64,000 bases of DNA from Kaiparowitsia implicata GSE-PSE-MK54-09C (GCA_019359435.1 JAHHHI010000066.1:62001-126000); one strand, 5' to 3'. Counted from the first letter of the stretch, positions 1 to 10,017 are shown. A program made the numbers and translations. Notes: generated from the letters alone by a model not told the origin.

Positions 1-1
1 C

Positions 2-409
2 ACGACGAATTCCGTTGGGGGATCGCTCTCCTTGCAACTCAGCCCGGGGCTTGCGGTGAACGCCTTTGGAGGCTATACCGATCTCAATTTGCTCAACAAC
101 ACGGGCAGCGGCGAGATTTGGTACTACGGGCTAGGGCTAGCATTCCCCGATCTATTTGCCGAAGGAAACCTGGGCGGCCTAGTCGTTGGTGCAGAACCTT
201 ACTTGGGGGGCGCAACGGCGGCGGGGCTAAACCTGCCGCAGCTAGGGCTGAGCAACGATACCTCGCTGCATCTAGAAGCGTTTTATCGCTATGCATTGAG
301 CGATCGCCTTATGCTCACACCGGGCATTATTTGGATCACCGCCCCCGATCAGTTTCGAGGGAACGATGATTATGTAGTGGGCACGCTCCGCATGACGCTG
401 CGTTTTTGA
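2..409 (+). CDS. Cyanobacterial outer-membrane porin (iron uptake/OprB type), C-terminal part
   Basis: The reading frame is open from the window edge, so only the last ~135 residues are visible. They show alternating hydrophobic/polar beta strands with many Gly, Tyr and Leu. The end reads LMLTPGIIWITAPDQFRGND and finishes in Arg-Phe, the terminal aromatic expected for an outer-membrane beta barrel. This tail matches what I know of cyanobacterial SLH/OprB porins, now often called iron uptake porins. The SLH domain would lie upstream, outside the window. An ATG start cannot be assigned. The gene is convergent with the giant gene that ends at 461. Family assignment is by recognition of the tail, not by alignment. 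Confidence 0.75.
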   Translation, partial: TTNSVGGSLSLQLSPGLAVNAFGGYTDLNLLNNTGSGEIWYYGLGLAFPDLFAEGNLGGLVVGAEPYLGGATAAGLNLPQLGLSNDTSLHLEAFYRYALSDRLMLTPGIIWITAPDQFRGNDDYVVGTLRMTLRF

Positions 410-454
410 GCAGTTCATGAGGCCAATCATGAACTGCTTATGATTGGCCTCATG
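409..454. terminator. Two overlapping, mutually exclusive hairpins between convergent genes
   Basis: Hairpin A has perfect 12-bp arms at 409-420 and 427-438 with a 6-nt loop. Hairpin B has perfect 15-bp arms at 416-430 and 440-454 with a 9-nt loop. They share bases and cannot both form. The structure starts inside the porin stop codon and ends 7 bp before the end of the convergent giant gene, so a bidirectional terminator is the likely role. There is no T-tract, so this is inferred from position and structure only. Confidence 0.55.
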
Positions 455-460
455 AGAGGC

Positions 461-3400
461 TTAGGGACGAAAACCGCTGAACCCCACCCCGCGTTGAAAG
501 AGGATGTCATCATCCACCAGGGTCACCGTTGCCGCCCGCTGTTTGGAATAGGCCCCGACATGGCTAAAGCCAAACAGCGCCATCGTCAGATTCCGATCAG
601 GTTGATAGGCGGTGTTGCCGAGAACCCGCAGTGGCACCCAGGCCGTGGTTTGTCCGGCGGCAAAGTTCACCCGAGTGACGCCACCGAGGAAGTCGCGACC
701 GGCGATCGCACTGCCGTCCAACAGCCTGACCTTCACCGAGCCCGCCTGCGACACATTGCCCGAGCGAATCAGCGGAATTCGGACCGTGTTGAGCTGGTCG
801 CCCTCCTGCACCCGGAAGCTGGGCGCTCCAAAATCGTAGGCGGTTCTGGCATCATCATTGCGAATACGACCCACAGACCTCAGCGCATTGGGGTTAAGAG
901 ACCCACTCTGAGGATTGGACAACCGCACGAAAAATTTCTCGTTGCGTTCAAACTGGGTATCGCCCCGAACCAGCACAGTTACCCGCTGATGGGTCATCCC
1001 CGGACGGAACTTGATCTGGGTTGGCGTCACTCGACTGTAATCACCATCCGCCACGGTAGCCGTGCCATCCAGGGTGCGATATCGCACCGCCACCAGCTGG
1101 TCGCTCGCATGAGACAGCGACACGCGGAAGGCAAAGCGCTGAGTGCCCCGATTTCCTTCTCGACGGGTAGCCTTAATCGGGCGAATAGAGATCACCGGGT
1201 CGTTCGCCAAAATGGTCAGGGTTCCCTCAGGAGCAGTCGTGTTGATGCGATAGTCACCCTCCGCGAGCGTGATCCGAATCGTTTCATCGAGTTCACTAAT
1301 CGTGTCATTGATCGGATTCACCACCACATCCACAAAGGCTTGTCCTACGGGGATGATTGCAGTGCCTGAGAGCGTGTCGTAATCGACTCCATTCGTGGCG
1401 TTACCGGCCACTCTGTAGTTCACGGTGAGCGCTTGCGACAGGTCGCCTGTGCGGTTAAAGCGGAAGATGCCCGAGTTGGGGATGTGCTCGTTGATGATGC
1501 CATCCAGCACTGACACAGCTACCAGCGATCGCTCCACATCGGGAACGGGAGGAGCATCAATAATCGTGACAGCGGCGGTGTTTTGGGCATTATTCACCGC
1601 ATACTGGCCGCCTGCCAGCGTCAGCACTACGGTTTCATCGCCCTCTACCAACTCGTCCAATACAGGATTCACCTGCACATCTACAAACGCTTGACCAGCG
1701 GCGATGGTGGCTGTTCCTGTGAGCGGGCTGTAGTCCGTGCCGTTGGTGGCCGTGCCGTTGATGGTGTAGTTCACGGTGAGCGCTTGGGACAGATCGCCCG
1801 TGCGCGTCAGGCGGAACACACCGGGATTGCCCGGCAGTTCACTCGCGATCGCATCCTGCGCGATTACCGAAATCACAGGTGCATCTTGAATTGTTACAGT
1901 AGCGTCGTCTTGAGTTGAGCTAACGACATACGTCGAACTGTCATCTAGCGTGAGCACCACGGTTTCATCGCCCTCTACCAACTCGTCCAGAACGGGATTC
2001 ACCTGCACATCCACAAAGGACTGGCCTGCCGGAATCACAGCCGTGCCCGTAAGCGAGTTGTAGTCCGTTCCGTTGGTAGCAGTGCCGTTGACGGTGTAGT
2101 TCACGGTGAGCGCTTGGGACAGATCGCCCGTGCGCGTCAGGCGGAACGCGCCGGGATTGCCCGGCAGTTCACTCGCGATCGCATCCTGCGCGATTACCGA
2201 AATTACAGGTGCATCTTGAATCATTACAGTAGCGTTGTCTTGAGTTGAGCTAACGACATACGTCGAACTGTCATCTAACGTCAGCACTACGGTTTCATTG
2301 CCCTCCACCAACTCGTCCAGAACGGGGTTCACCTGCACATCTACAAAGGACTGGCCAGCGGCGATGGTGGCTATTCCTGTGAGCGAGTTGTAGTCCGTTC
2401 CGTTGGTAGCAGTGCCGTTGATGGTGTAGTTCACGGTGAGCGCTTGGGACAGATCGCCCGTGCGCGTCAGGCGGAACATACCAGGATTGCCCGGCACTTC
2501 AGACGCCGTGGGGTCGGTGGCGCTGATGGAAACCACAGGCGCATCTAGGATTTCGACTGTGGCGGTGTTTTGGGCATTGTCCACCGCATACTGGCCGCCC
2601 GCCAGCGTCAGCGCCACGGTTTCATCGCCCTCTACCAACTCGTCCAAGATAGGCGTGATGCCAATATCGACGGATGTTTGTCCGTCGGGAATGGTGACCG
2701 TGAGAGTTGAACCCGACACAGTGACGTTATTGCTAAAGACGTAGTCGCTGGCGGATGCGGTGCCTGCAAGCGTTAAGTTAACGGACAAGTTGCCGAAGCT
2801 GGTTTCTCGCTGAATGCGGAACAGGCCAGGGTTGCCCGGTAGCTCTGTGGCGATCGCATCAGGAGCCGTAATGGTGACCGTTTGGGGATTGACCGTAATT
2901 GTAAATGTCTGAATCGTCGAGACATCCACGCCGCCATTCTCTATGCCGCCGCTGTCGCGCACGCGCACGCCAATGGTGGCGGTTCCCGAGGTGTTGTTGG
3001 GGGTATAGGTGAGGGTGCCATCGGGGGCGATCGCCGGGTCAGCGGCAAACAATCCTGGATTGGTGTTGCTCACCACCTCGTAAGCGTCTACCGTCTGGGC
3101 GCTTTCGTTGGCTGGGCCGGGGTTAAAACCGGTGGCCCAGTTGGTCACGCTTTGAGCGCCAGACCCTGAAAGCACGGTTTGGTTGCCGCCAAGTGTAACG
3201 GTTGGTGCATCGTTGACCGGGTTGACTGTGAGACTCAGCGTTGTGACCGCAGTCGCCACGCCATCGCCCACCGTGAGGCTAATTTGAGCCGCCCCAAAGG
3301 CATCGGCGGCGGGGGTAAGGGTGAGGGTTCGACCTGCGCCACTACCGGCGATCGCCACATTTGCCGGGTCATTTGGCACAAGTGCTGGGTTATCCGACGA

Positions 3401-6400
3401 GGCCGTGACCGTCAGGGCATCAGCCGGGGTTTCCAGATCAAATATCCCGACGGGGATTGGCCCTGTGACTGAGTCTTCGTTGATGGTTTGGTTGGGCAAG
3501 GGCGTGGTTTTTAGAACGCTGACCTCGGCCAGACTAAAGCTGCCGCTGGCGGATGTGGTGTTGTCGCCAAAGAACACCAGGTTAGGCGTTTCGTAAGGGT
3601 CGATCGTCCCTACAAACGCGGTGTAATCGCGCAGTTTGCCACTGAGGATAGCGGTGCCGTTGAGGTATAGCGTATAGGTATCACCCACCATTGCCAGGTC
3701 ATAGGCTCCTAACCCAGGGTCGGTAACATCTACCCCTTCGGCTTGGGTGAAGAATAGGCGGGTATCGCCATCGCTGCTGGCTTGGGCGCTGGGATTGGCT
3801 TGGCTCGTGCCGTCTTCTTGAGCCCAAATGCGCAGCCCACCACCTAGCGTTTTGGTGAAGCCTAGCTCAATGGCACGCGAGTTATCGTTGCTGACCACGA
3901 TCAGGCTAAAACCTGCACGGTCGGGTTTGCCGTCGCCATTTTTGTCAGCGCCAGATCCCACCGCCGGGGCGAGGGCCTCTGTCAGCACCTGCGCCCGGAA
4001 GGACAACACGAAGCCATTGTCAGGGTTGAGGGTGGGAACGACACGGCTGTAGCCAGCCTGCAATGCTAAATTTGCAGAGGTGTTGAGGGTGGTTGCCCCG
4101 CCCCCTACCGATTCAACGGTGCCTGGGGAGAGCGCTGCGAGCCAGCCCTGGGCACCCGGTGCGGTGTTGAGTGCGCCATCATAAAGGACGGTGCGCTGAC
4201 CAATGAGCGGCGCGTCGTTAACCCCGGTGACGGTAACGGATTTGGTGACGGGGGTGCTGGTTTCGCCGTTTGCCGTCAGGGTAACGGCGATCGCCCGATT
4301 GCTCGCTGTGGTCGAAAGCTGTTCATCCACGCTGCTATAGGCGATCGCCCGCAGCAAGGTTTGAACCGTGGGGGCAGTGGCGTTGGCGTTGAATGCCACG
4401 ACCAGAGCCTCAGTGCCAAAGCCGCCAGTATAGGTACCAATTTGAGTGCCGCCTACCAGCACCCGCCGCCCGTCTAGTGAGACCCCGCCAATGGACTGAA
4501 TAGAGAGGCGATCGCTGGCCAATGCGCCCGTGGCAATGTCTACTGCTAACGTGCTGTTGGTGAAGTCTATGCCCCCTGGGTTAGAAAGGGTTGCACCTGC
4601 ATCCAACACGACAGCGGCAGCATTTTCGGTATAGCTAATGCCGCCAGCCGTGGGAAGGGCGATCGTGGGAAGTGGCAAAATATTCGATTCAACAGCACCG
4701 ATATCCACCGTGCCGCCCACAATGCGAGCCTGACCCCGCTGATCAGTTATTCCAACTGCCAAAGCATTGTTGCCTGCATTAGCGGCTCGACTGCCCGTTA
4801 GCAGCGCATGGGTTTGTGTGGGGCCACCGTTGTCGGCCAAGGCTCCTAATCCTGGATTCACCGGAGCGGCGATCGTGCCGACAATATTGCCGTTCGTGCC
4901 ATGGGTAAAGCCTGTGCTGCCATCGCTCTTGCCAATCAGGTTGTGGCCGAGGTTGTTGAAGGTACCTAGCACATCGGGAGAAGTCGCATGGTTATTGCCA
5001 GCAACAATGCTGTTCCTCAGGTTGACGCTACCGCTGTCACGCATGATGCCACCACCACCTCCACTCACAGCTGTGTTGTTGGTGATCGTGACATTAGCGA
5101 GGTCAGCAGTACCGCCAAAGTGGAAGATACCGCCACCTCCATTAGTAGCTGTGTTGTTGCTAATCGTGACATTTGTGAGGTCAGCAGTACTGTTATCGTG
5201 TAGGATGCCACCGCCCACTGAACCTGTGTTGCCACTAATAGTGCTATTCCTAACCGTAAGAATGGTGCCGCCAGCACTGTAAATGCCACCTCCCGCGCCT
5301 GTGGCTGTGTTGCCACTAATGGTGCTGTTATTGATTGTGGTGGTTCCAAAGGAATACAAGCCGCCACCACTCGCTGCACGGCTATTGCGAATAGCAACCG
5401 CGTTCAAAGTCAAAGTCCCGGAATTTTCAATGCCACCCCCGAAACCAGTGCCAGCATCTCCGTTGGCAATGGTGAGGTTGTTGATGTTGACGACAGAGCC
5501 GCTGACGATGAAAAAGACGCGAGAGGTATTGTTGCCGCTGAGGGTCAGTAAGTTAGCTCCGGTGCCATTGATGGTGATGTTGCTGGTGATGACGCTGGTG
5601 AGGGTAATGGTGTCGGGGATATCATCTTCAAAGGTGGCTCCGGTAAAGGTGATGGTGTCATCTCCGGCGATCGCATTGGCGTTCAAAATCGCCTGCCGCA
5701 GAGAGCCTTCTCCTGCGTCGGTGGTGTTGATGACAGTAAAGCCATTTTGGAGAATGCTAATGGTGGCATTGGCGCTAGCGCCCACGGTGTAGTCGCTGCT
5801 GGTTGCCAAGTTTAGCCGCAGCGTTTCGGTAGGCTCAGCAAACCCAACGGCTTCGACGAGGGCCGCCATCGACAGCGTGACCGAGGCTTGCCCATTGGGA
5901 ATCACCAGCGTGAGATTGCTGCCGGAAATAGAGACGCTGCCCCCGCTGAGGGTATAGTCTGTGGCGGAGGTGGTGCTGCTGCCATCAATTGTTAGGTTAA
6001 CGGTGAGGTTGCCAGTGGTGTTGGCCCCGCGCGAGATCACAAATGAACCGTTGCTGCCCTCGGCAATAGAGGGCGTGGAGGTGCTCAGGGTGAGAGTAGG
6101 TGGATATTCAAAGGCACCCATGTCTACTGTGCCGTCCACAATGCGAGTATTGCCCCGCTGATCAGTTGAGCCAACTACCAAAGCATTGTTGCCAGCGTTG
6201 ATGGCTAGACTGCCCGTCAGCAGGGCGTGGGTTTGAGTCGGGCCACCGTTGTTGGCCAAGGCTCCTAAACCTGAATTAACCGGGGCGGCGATCGTGCCGA
6301 TAATGTTGCCGTTCACGCCATTGGCAAAGCCCGTGCTGCCATCACTCTTGTCAATCAGGTTATGGCCTGGGTTGGTGAAGGTTCCTTGCACATCGGGAGC

Positions 6401-9061
6401 AGAAGCACTGATATTGCCAGCAACAATGCTGTTCCTCAGGTTGACGCTACCGCTGTCACGCATGATGCCACCACCACCTCCACTCACAGCTGTGTTGTTG
6501 GTGATCGTGACATTAGTGAGGTTAGCAGTACCGCTATTGTAAATACCACCTCCCCCATTTTCCGTGGCTGTGTTGCCACTAATGGTGCTGTTGTTGATTG
6601 TGGTGGTTCCAGTATTGTAAATACCACCTCCCCCATTTTCCGTGGCTGTGTTGCCACTAATGGTGCTGTTGTTGATTGTGGTGGTTCCAGAGTTAAACAA
6701 GCCGCCACCGGCTGGTGAACGACTGTTGCGGATAGCAACCGTGTTCAAAGTCAAAGTCCCGCGATTGTCAATGCTACCACCGACAACAGTGCCAGCATTT
6801 GCGTTGGCAATGGTGAGGTTGTTGAAGATGACAGTACCGCTGTCGATGAAGAAGACGCGAGAGGTGTTGTTGCCGCTGAGGGTTAGTAAGTTAGCTCCAG
6901 TGCCGTTGATGGTGATGTTGCTGGTGATGCTTAACTGACCGCTGGTAAGAGTAATGGTGTCGGGGGTGGCATCTGTAAAGGTGTCTCCGGCAAAGGTGAT
7001 GGTGTCGGTTCCGGCGATCGCATTCGCATTCAAAATCGCCTGCCGCAGCGAGCCTTCTCCAGCGTCGGTGGTGTTGATGACAGTAAAGCCATTTTGGAGA
7101 ACGCTAATGGTGGCATTGGCGCTAGCGCCGACGGTGTAGTTGCTGCTAGTTGCTAGGTTTAGCCGTAGCGTTTCAGTAGGTTCGGCAAAACCCACGGCTT
7201 CGGCGAGTGCCGCCATCGACAGCGTGACCGAAGCTTGCCCATCGGGAATCACCAGCGTGAGGTTGCTGCCGGAAATAGAGACGCTGGCTCCGCTGAGGGT
7301 ATAGTCTGTGGCGGAGGTGGTGCTGCTGCCATCAATCGTTAGGTTAACGGTGAGGTCGCCGGTGGTATTGGCCCCGCGTGCGATCACAAATGAACCGCTG
7401 CTGCCCTCGGCAATAGAGAGAGTGGAGGAGCTCAGGTTGAGGCTGGGAAGCAAACTATTCGATTCAACGGCACCCATATCCACCGTGCCGCCCACAATGC
7501 GAGCCTGACCCCGCTGATCGGTAGCGGCCACGCTGGTATTGTTGCCTGCATTAGCAGCTCGACTGCCCGGCAGCAGCGCATGGGTTTGAGTCGGGCCACC
7601 GTTGTCGGCCAACGCTCCTAAATCTGAATTAATCGGAGCGGCGATCGTGCCGACAATGTTGCCATTCACGCCGTTGACAAAGCCCGAGCTGCCATTACTC
7701 CGGCCAATCAAGTTATGGCTAGGGTTGTTGAAGAAGCCTTGCACATCGGGAGAAGTCGCATGGTTGTTGCCAGCAATAATGCTGTTCCTTAAGTTGACGG
7801 TACCGCTATTGAGGATGCCGCCACCTGAGCTCGTGGCTGTGTTGTTGGTAATCGTGACATTGGTGAGGTTAGCAGTACTGCTAAGGACTCGAATACCACC
7901 TCCCACTGTGCCTGTGTTGCCACTAATGGTGCTATTCGTAACCGTAAGGGTGTTGCTAACATTGAAAATACCACCTCCCCCGTTGGTCGTCGTGGCTGTG
8001 TTGCCACTAATGGTGCTGTTGTTGATTATGGTGGTTCCAAAGGAAAACAGGCCGCCACCAGTGCCTGCACTGCTGTTGCGGATAGCAACCGCGTTCAAAG
8101 TCAAAGTCCCGCGATTATCGATGCCACCACCGAAACCAGTGCCAGCATTTCCGTTGGCAATGGTGAGGTTGTTGAGGTTGACGACAGAGCCGCTGCCGAT
8201 GAAGAAGACGCGAGAGGCGTTGTTGCCGCTGATGGTCAGTGAGTTAGCTCCGGTGCCGTCGATGGTGATGTTGCTGGTGATGACTAACTGACCGCTGGTA
8301 AGGGTTATGGTGTCGGGGGTCGCATCGGTAAAGGTGGCCCCGGCAAAGGTGATGATGTCATCTCCGGCGGCGGCATTCGCACTCGCAATAGCCTGTCGCA
8401 GCGAGCCTGCGCCATTGTCGTTGGTGTTGATCACCGTAAAGGTGGCGAGGGTATAGGTATACGCGGTTGCCGCAGAGAGCGCAAAGGGAGTTCCAGTTTC
8501 GATCGCCCCCGTGGCAAATTCCAGTGTCCAGTTACCGCCGAGTGCGGCGTTGCCCGTCAGGTCATTAGAGGCGGCGACATCGGCTCCGGTGAGCTGGCTC
8601 AAGGCTGAGACGAAGGATTCTCCCTGGGCGGTGGCGGCCACGTTGCAGCCGTAGAGCAAAATGTCGGCGTTTTCGGTGAGGGCGGTGCCCCATTGCTGCA
8701 GTTGGGGGGCATAGTCGTCTAGGTTGCTGCCGGTGAGCCAGTCGCGCCCAATTTGCAGACCGCCATCTACCCCGTGAGACACAATGTGGACGCTGGCAAT
8801 GCCCGAGTGCCCCTGTAACGTTTGGGTAATGCGGGCGATCGCATCCTCATCGGGATCTAGCACCACCACCTGAGTTTTGGCTGCGATGCCAGCCACCAAT
8901 TGCTCATAGTCCTCTACCCGCGAATCAACGAACAGTAGCGTTTGGGTCTGGCTGGAACCCGTTAGCGGCTGGGTTGCCAATGCGTCTGCACCTGTCAGTG
9001 TGCTGTAAGAATTTGCTGCAAGTGAAGCCGATGAAGAGGAAAGTGCTACGGGGTCAGACAT
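461..9061 (-). CDS. Giant DUF4347 / beta-helix / Calx-beta repeat protein (~2866 aa)
   Basis: Probably a secreted or surface-associated adhesin-like protein. Domain order from the N-terminus: DUF4347 (about residues 40-195; motifs VSHGVDGG and LLYGCNVA, a caspase-like His/Cys pair); three right-handed beta-helix modules beginning FTVIN at about residues 207, 658 and 1107, rich in NNSTISGNT rungs; Calx-beta-like domains after the first two modules; a cadherin-like stretch (1475-1620); a lectin-like domain with DKNGDGKPD (1625-1860); further cadherin-like repeats; and a run of Calx-beta domains (2080-2850). The ATG at 9061 is preferred because GGAG lies 6 nt upstream; an in-frame TTG at 9079 lacks this. 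No classical signal peptide and no RTX nonapeptides at the C-terminus are visible, so the export route is unknown. DUF4347 proteins of this architecture are common in cyanobacteria; substrate or partner unknown. Confidence 0.9.
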   Translation of the reverse strand: MSDPVALSSSSASLAANSYSTLTGADALATQPLTGSSQTQTLLFVDSRVEDYEQLVAGIAAKTQVVVLDPDEDAIARITQTLQGHSGIASVHIVSHGVDGGLQIGRDWLTGSNLDDYAPQLQQWGTALTENADILLYGCNVAATAQGESFVSALSQLTGADVAASNDLTGNAALGGNWTLEFATGAIETGTPFALSAATAYTYTLATFTVINTNDNGAGSLRQAIASANAAAGDDIITFAGATFTDATPDTITLTSGQLVITSNITIDGTGANSLTISGNNASRVFFIGSGSVVNLNNLTIANGNAGTGFGGGIDNRGTLTLNAVAIRNSSAGTGGGLFSFGTTIINNSTISGNTATTTNGGGGIFNVSNTLTVTNSTISGNTGTVGGGIRVLSSTANLTNVTITNNTATSSGGGILNSGTVNLRNSIIAGNNHATSPDVQGFFNNPSHNLIGRSNGSSGFVNGVNGNIVGTIAAPINSDLGALADNGGPTQTHALLPGSRAANAGNNTSVAATDQRGQARIVGGTVDMGAVESNSLLPSLNLSSSTLSIAEGSSGSFVIARGANTTGDLTVNLTIDGSSTTSATDYTLSGASVSISGSNLTLVIPDGQASVTLSMAALAEAVGFAEPTETLRLNLATSSNYTVGASANATISVLQNGFTVINTTDAGEGSLRQAILNANAIAGTDTITFAGDTFTDATPDTITLTSGQLSITSNITINGTGANLLTLSGNNTSRVFFIDSGTVIFNNLTIANANAGTVVGGSIDNRGTLTLNTVAIRNSRSPAGGGLFNSGTTTINNSTISGNTATENGGGGIYNTGTTTINNSTISGNTATENGGGGIYNSGTANLTNVTITNNTAVSGGGGGIMRDSGSVNLRNSIVAGNISASAPDVQGTFTNPGHNLIDKSDGSTGFANGVNGNIIGTIAAPVNSGLGALANNGGPTQTHALLTGSLAINAGNNALVVGSTDQRGNTRIVDGTVDMGAFEYPPTLTLSTSTPSIAEGSNGSFVISRGANTTGNLTVNLTIDGSSTTSATDYTLSGGSVSISGSNLTLVIPNGQASVTLSMAALVEAVGFAEPTETLRLNLATSSDYTVGASANATISILQNGFTVINTTDAGEGSLRQAILNANAIAGDDTITFTGATFEDDIPDTITLTSVITSNITINGTGANLLTLSGNNTSRVFFIVSGSVVNINNLTIANGDAGTGFGGGIENSGTLTLNAVAIRNSRAASGGGLYSFGTTTINNSTISGNTATGAGGGIYSAGGTILTVRNSTISGNTGSVGGGILHDNSTADLTNVTISNNTATNGGGGIFHFGGTADLANVTITNNTAVSGGGGGIMRDSGSVNLRNSIVAGNNHATSPDVLGTFNNLGHNLIGKSDGSTGFTHGTNGNIVGTIAAPVNPGLGALADNGGPTQTHALLTGSRAANAGNNALAVGITDQRGQARIVGGTVDIGAVESNILPLPTIALPTAGGISYTENAAAVVLDAGATLSNPGGIDFTNSTLAVDIATGALASDRLSIQSIGGVSLDGRRVLVGGTQIGTYTGGFGTEALVVAFNANATAPTVQTLLRAIAYSSVDEQLSTTASNRAIAVTLTANGETSTPVTKSVTVTGVNDAPLIGQRTVLYDGALNTAPGAQGWLAALSPGTVESVGGGATTLNTSANLALQAGYSRVVPTLNPDNGFVLSFRAQVLTEALAPAVGSGADKNGDGKPDRAGFSLIVVSNDNSRAIELGFTKTLGGGLRIWAQEDGTSQANPSAQASSDGDTRLFFTQAEGVDVTDPGLGAYDLAMVGDTYTLYLNGTAILSGKLRDYTAFVGTIDPYETPNLVFFGDNTTSASGSFSLAEVSVLKTTPLPNQTINEDSVTGPIPVGIFDLETPADALTVTASSDNPALVPNDPANVAIAGSGAGRTLTLTPAADAFGAAQISLTVGDGVATAVTTLSLTVNPVNDAPTVTLGGNQTVLSGSGAQSVTNWATGFNPGPANESAQTVDAYEVVSNTNPGLFAADPAIAPDGTLTYTPNNTSGTATIGVRVRDSGGIENGGVDVSTIQTFTITVNPQTVTITAPDAIATELPGNPGLFRIQRETSFGNLSVNLTLAGTASASDYVFSNNVTVSGSTLTVTIPDGQTSVDIGITPILDELVEGDETVALTLAGGQYAVDNAQNTATVEILDAPVVSISATDPTASEVPGNPGMFRLTRTGDLSQALTVNYTINGTATNGTDYNSLTGIATIAAGQSFVDVQVNPVLDELVEGNETVVLTLDDSSTYVVSSTQDNATVMIQDAPVISVIAQDAIASELPGNPGAFRLTRTGDLSQALTVNYTVNGTATNGTDYNSLTGTAVIPAGQSFVDVQVNPVLDELVEGDETVVLTLDDSSTYVVSSTQDDATVTIQDAPVISVIAQDAIASELPGNPGVFRLTRTGDLSQALTVNYTINGTATNGTDYSPLTGTATIAAGQAFVDVQVNPVLDELVEGDETVVLTLAGGQYAVNNAQNTAAVTIIDAPPVPDVERSLVAVSVLDGIINEHIPNSGIFRFNRTGDLSQALTVNYRVAGNATNGVDYDTLSGTAIIPVGQAFVDVVVNPINDTISELDETIRITLAEGDYRINTTAPEGTLTILANDPVISIRPIKATRREGNRGTQRFAFRVSLSHASDQLVAVRYRTLDGTATVADGDYSRVTPTQIKFRPGMTHQRVTVLVRGDTQFERNEKFFVRLSNPQSGSLNPNALRSVGRIRNDDARTAYDFGAPSFRVQEGDQLNTVRIPLIRSGNVSQAGSVKVRLLDGSAIAGRDFLGGVTRVNFAAGQTTAWVPLRVLGNTAYQPDRNLTMALFGFSHVGAYSKQRAATVTLVDDDILFQRGVGFSGFRP
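1400..2480 (-). repeat. Calx-beta domain array with 330-bp period
   Basis: The same ~55-bp block encoding RTGDLSQALTVNY recurs at about 1761, 2091 and 2421, giving an exact 330-bp (110-codon) period. A more diverged unit lies about 350 bp from the first. Units carry GDETV or GNETV motifs typical of Calx-beta calcium-binding folds. Near-identity between units suggests ongoing homogenisation. Confidence 0.85.
4640..8440 (-). repeat. Three ~1.35-kb coding modules in the giant gene
   Basis: Each module starts with the residues FTVIN followed by a GSLRQAI motif and runs through beta-helix rungs. Matching points fall at about 8436, 7083 and 5736, giving periods of 1353 and 1347 bp, both multiples of three. 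Modules 2 and 3 are nearly identical at DNA level in their first and last parts; module 1 is more diverged at its start. The third module is not followed by the Calx-beta-like domain that closes the first two. Confidence 0.85.
6535..6690 (-). repeat. Perfect 78-bp tandem duplication (one beta-helix rung)
   Basis: Copies 6535-6612 and 6613-6690 look identical base for base. Each encodes 26 residues including NNSTISGNTATENGGGGIYN, about one coil of the beta helix. The absence of even synonymous differences implies a very recent duplication or gene conversion. Confidence 0.9.
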
Positions 9062-9351
9062 GAAGGCTCCACGGATCAAGGAATGTATTTAGAGTTCCCT
9101 GAAGCACCGAAATATCACTGACGCGGATACATATTTTTTCCCACGGCGAACTATTCTTAAGCGAAATTTATGTATTTTTAGGCAGAAGTTGTGGTACTGA
9201 TCGCTGCATGAGCAGGTTCTGCTCCATTCGCGGTGTGGGTGATGGCGTTGGTTCAGTCTGCATTACACATTGCTCCTGTGCTGCACAACGCTAGGCTCTG
9301 CGGTTTGCAGCGTGGGCCACAGGGGGTATGCCTGGGCAGCACCGACGGCCG

Positions 9352-10008
9352 TTAGCGAGATTGGGTGGGCGTGCCGTCAAAGGCGATGATGGTGTGGTGG
9401 GCGATCGCATAGGCACTCGACTGAGCCGTGAGCGGCACATCATACCCGCCGGTGAACTCCCCAAAGGAGGGCAGAATTAACTGCGGCTGTGCCCGGTCAT
9501 AAAAAAAGCAGGGCAGCCGAATATCATCTAGCTTGCTCTTGTAGCGGAAGCAGGGATGCACATGGCCGCAGATGTTGAGCCGTGGCGCAGCGGCCACCGG
9601 TTCATGGCTGAGCACCAGATCCTGCATCTGAACAGGTGCGGTGGTGCAGTGCATCGTAAACTGTTGCAGGGCGGGAATTAGCGGGCGATCGTGGTTGCCC
9701 ACAATGAGTTGGACGGACACCTGAGTCGTCTGCAAAAACTGGTGCCAAGCCTGAACCACAGCGTCCACCATGCCCCAGCTATGGTGAAACAAATCGCCTA
9801 AAATCACCATCTGCTGCACCGGGTGCATGGCGCAGAGCTGCGTCAACCGATGCAGCGTTTCCTGGTTAACCTGATGGGGAATGGGGATGCCCGCCCGCTG
9901 AAAGGTTTCGGCCTTGCCCAAGTGCACATCCGACAGCAGCAGCGTTTGGGTTTGGGGCAAATAGAGGGCTCGCTCTGGCAGCAGTTGCAGTGTGGTGTGG
10001 CGATACAT
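9352..10008 (-). CDS. pdeM: Ligase-associated DNA damage response endonuclease PdeM (metallophosphoesterase)
   Basis: A calcineurin-like metallophosphoesterase of ~218 residues. All metal-binding blocks are present in order: SDVHLGKAETF, ILGDLFHHSW, VGNHDRPL, LSHEP and CGHVHPC. The N-terminal LLPERALYLPQTQTLLLSDV is characteristic of the PdeM family, which occurs with the Lhr-like helicase directly upstream. I chose the ATG at 10008 because it gives the usual family length. An in-frame GTG at 10047 would add 13 residues that come from a 15-bp duplication and would overlap the helicase end. Neither start has a strong ribosome-binding site. The family is thought to process DNA ends in repair; no ligase or exonuclease partner is in the window. 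Confidence 0.88.
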   Translation of the reverse strand: MYRHTTLQLLPERALYLPQTQTLLLSDVHLGKAETFQRAGIPIPHQVNQETLHRLTQLCAMHPVQQMVILGDLFHHSWGMVDAVVQAWHQFLQTTQVSVQLIVGNHDRPLIPALQQFTMHCTTAPVQMQDLVLSHEPVAAAPRLNICGHVHPCFRYKSKLDDIRLPCFFYDRAQPQLILPSFGEFTGGYDVPLTAQSSAYAIAHHTIIAFDGTPTQSR

Positions 10009-10017
10009 GAGTTCTGT

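Noticed and set aside
440-9000. Many plus-strand open frames opposite the giant minus-strand gene
   Set aside because: They are antisense shadows of repeat-rich coding DNA and show no family features; the minus-strand frame is continuous and domain-rich.
461-9061. RTX/type I secretion signal at the C-terminus of the giant protein
   Set aside because: No GGxGxDxxx nonapeptides are present in the final 300 residues.
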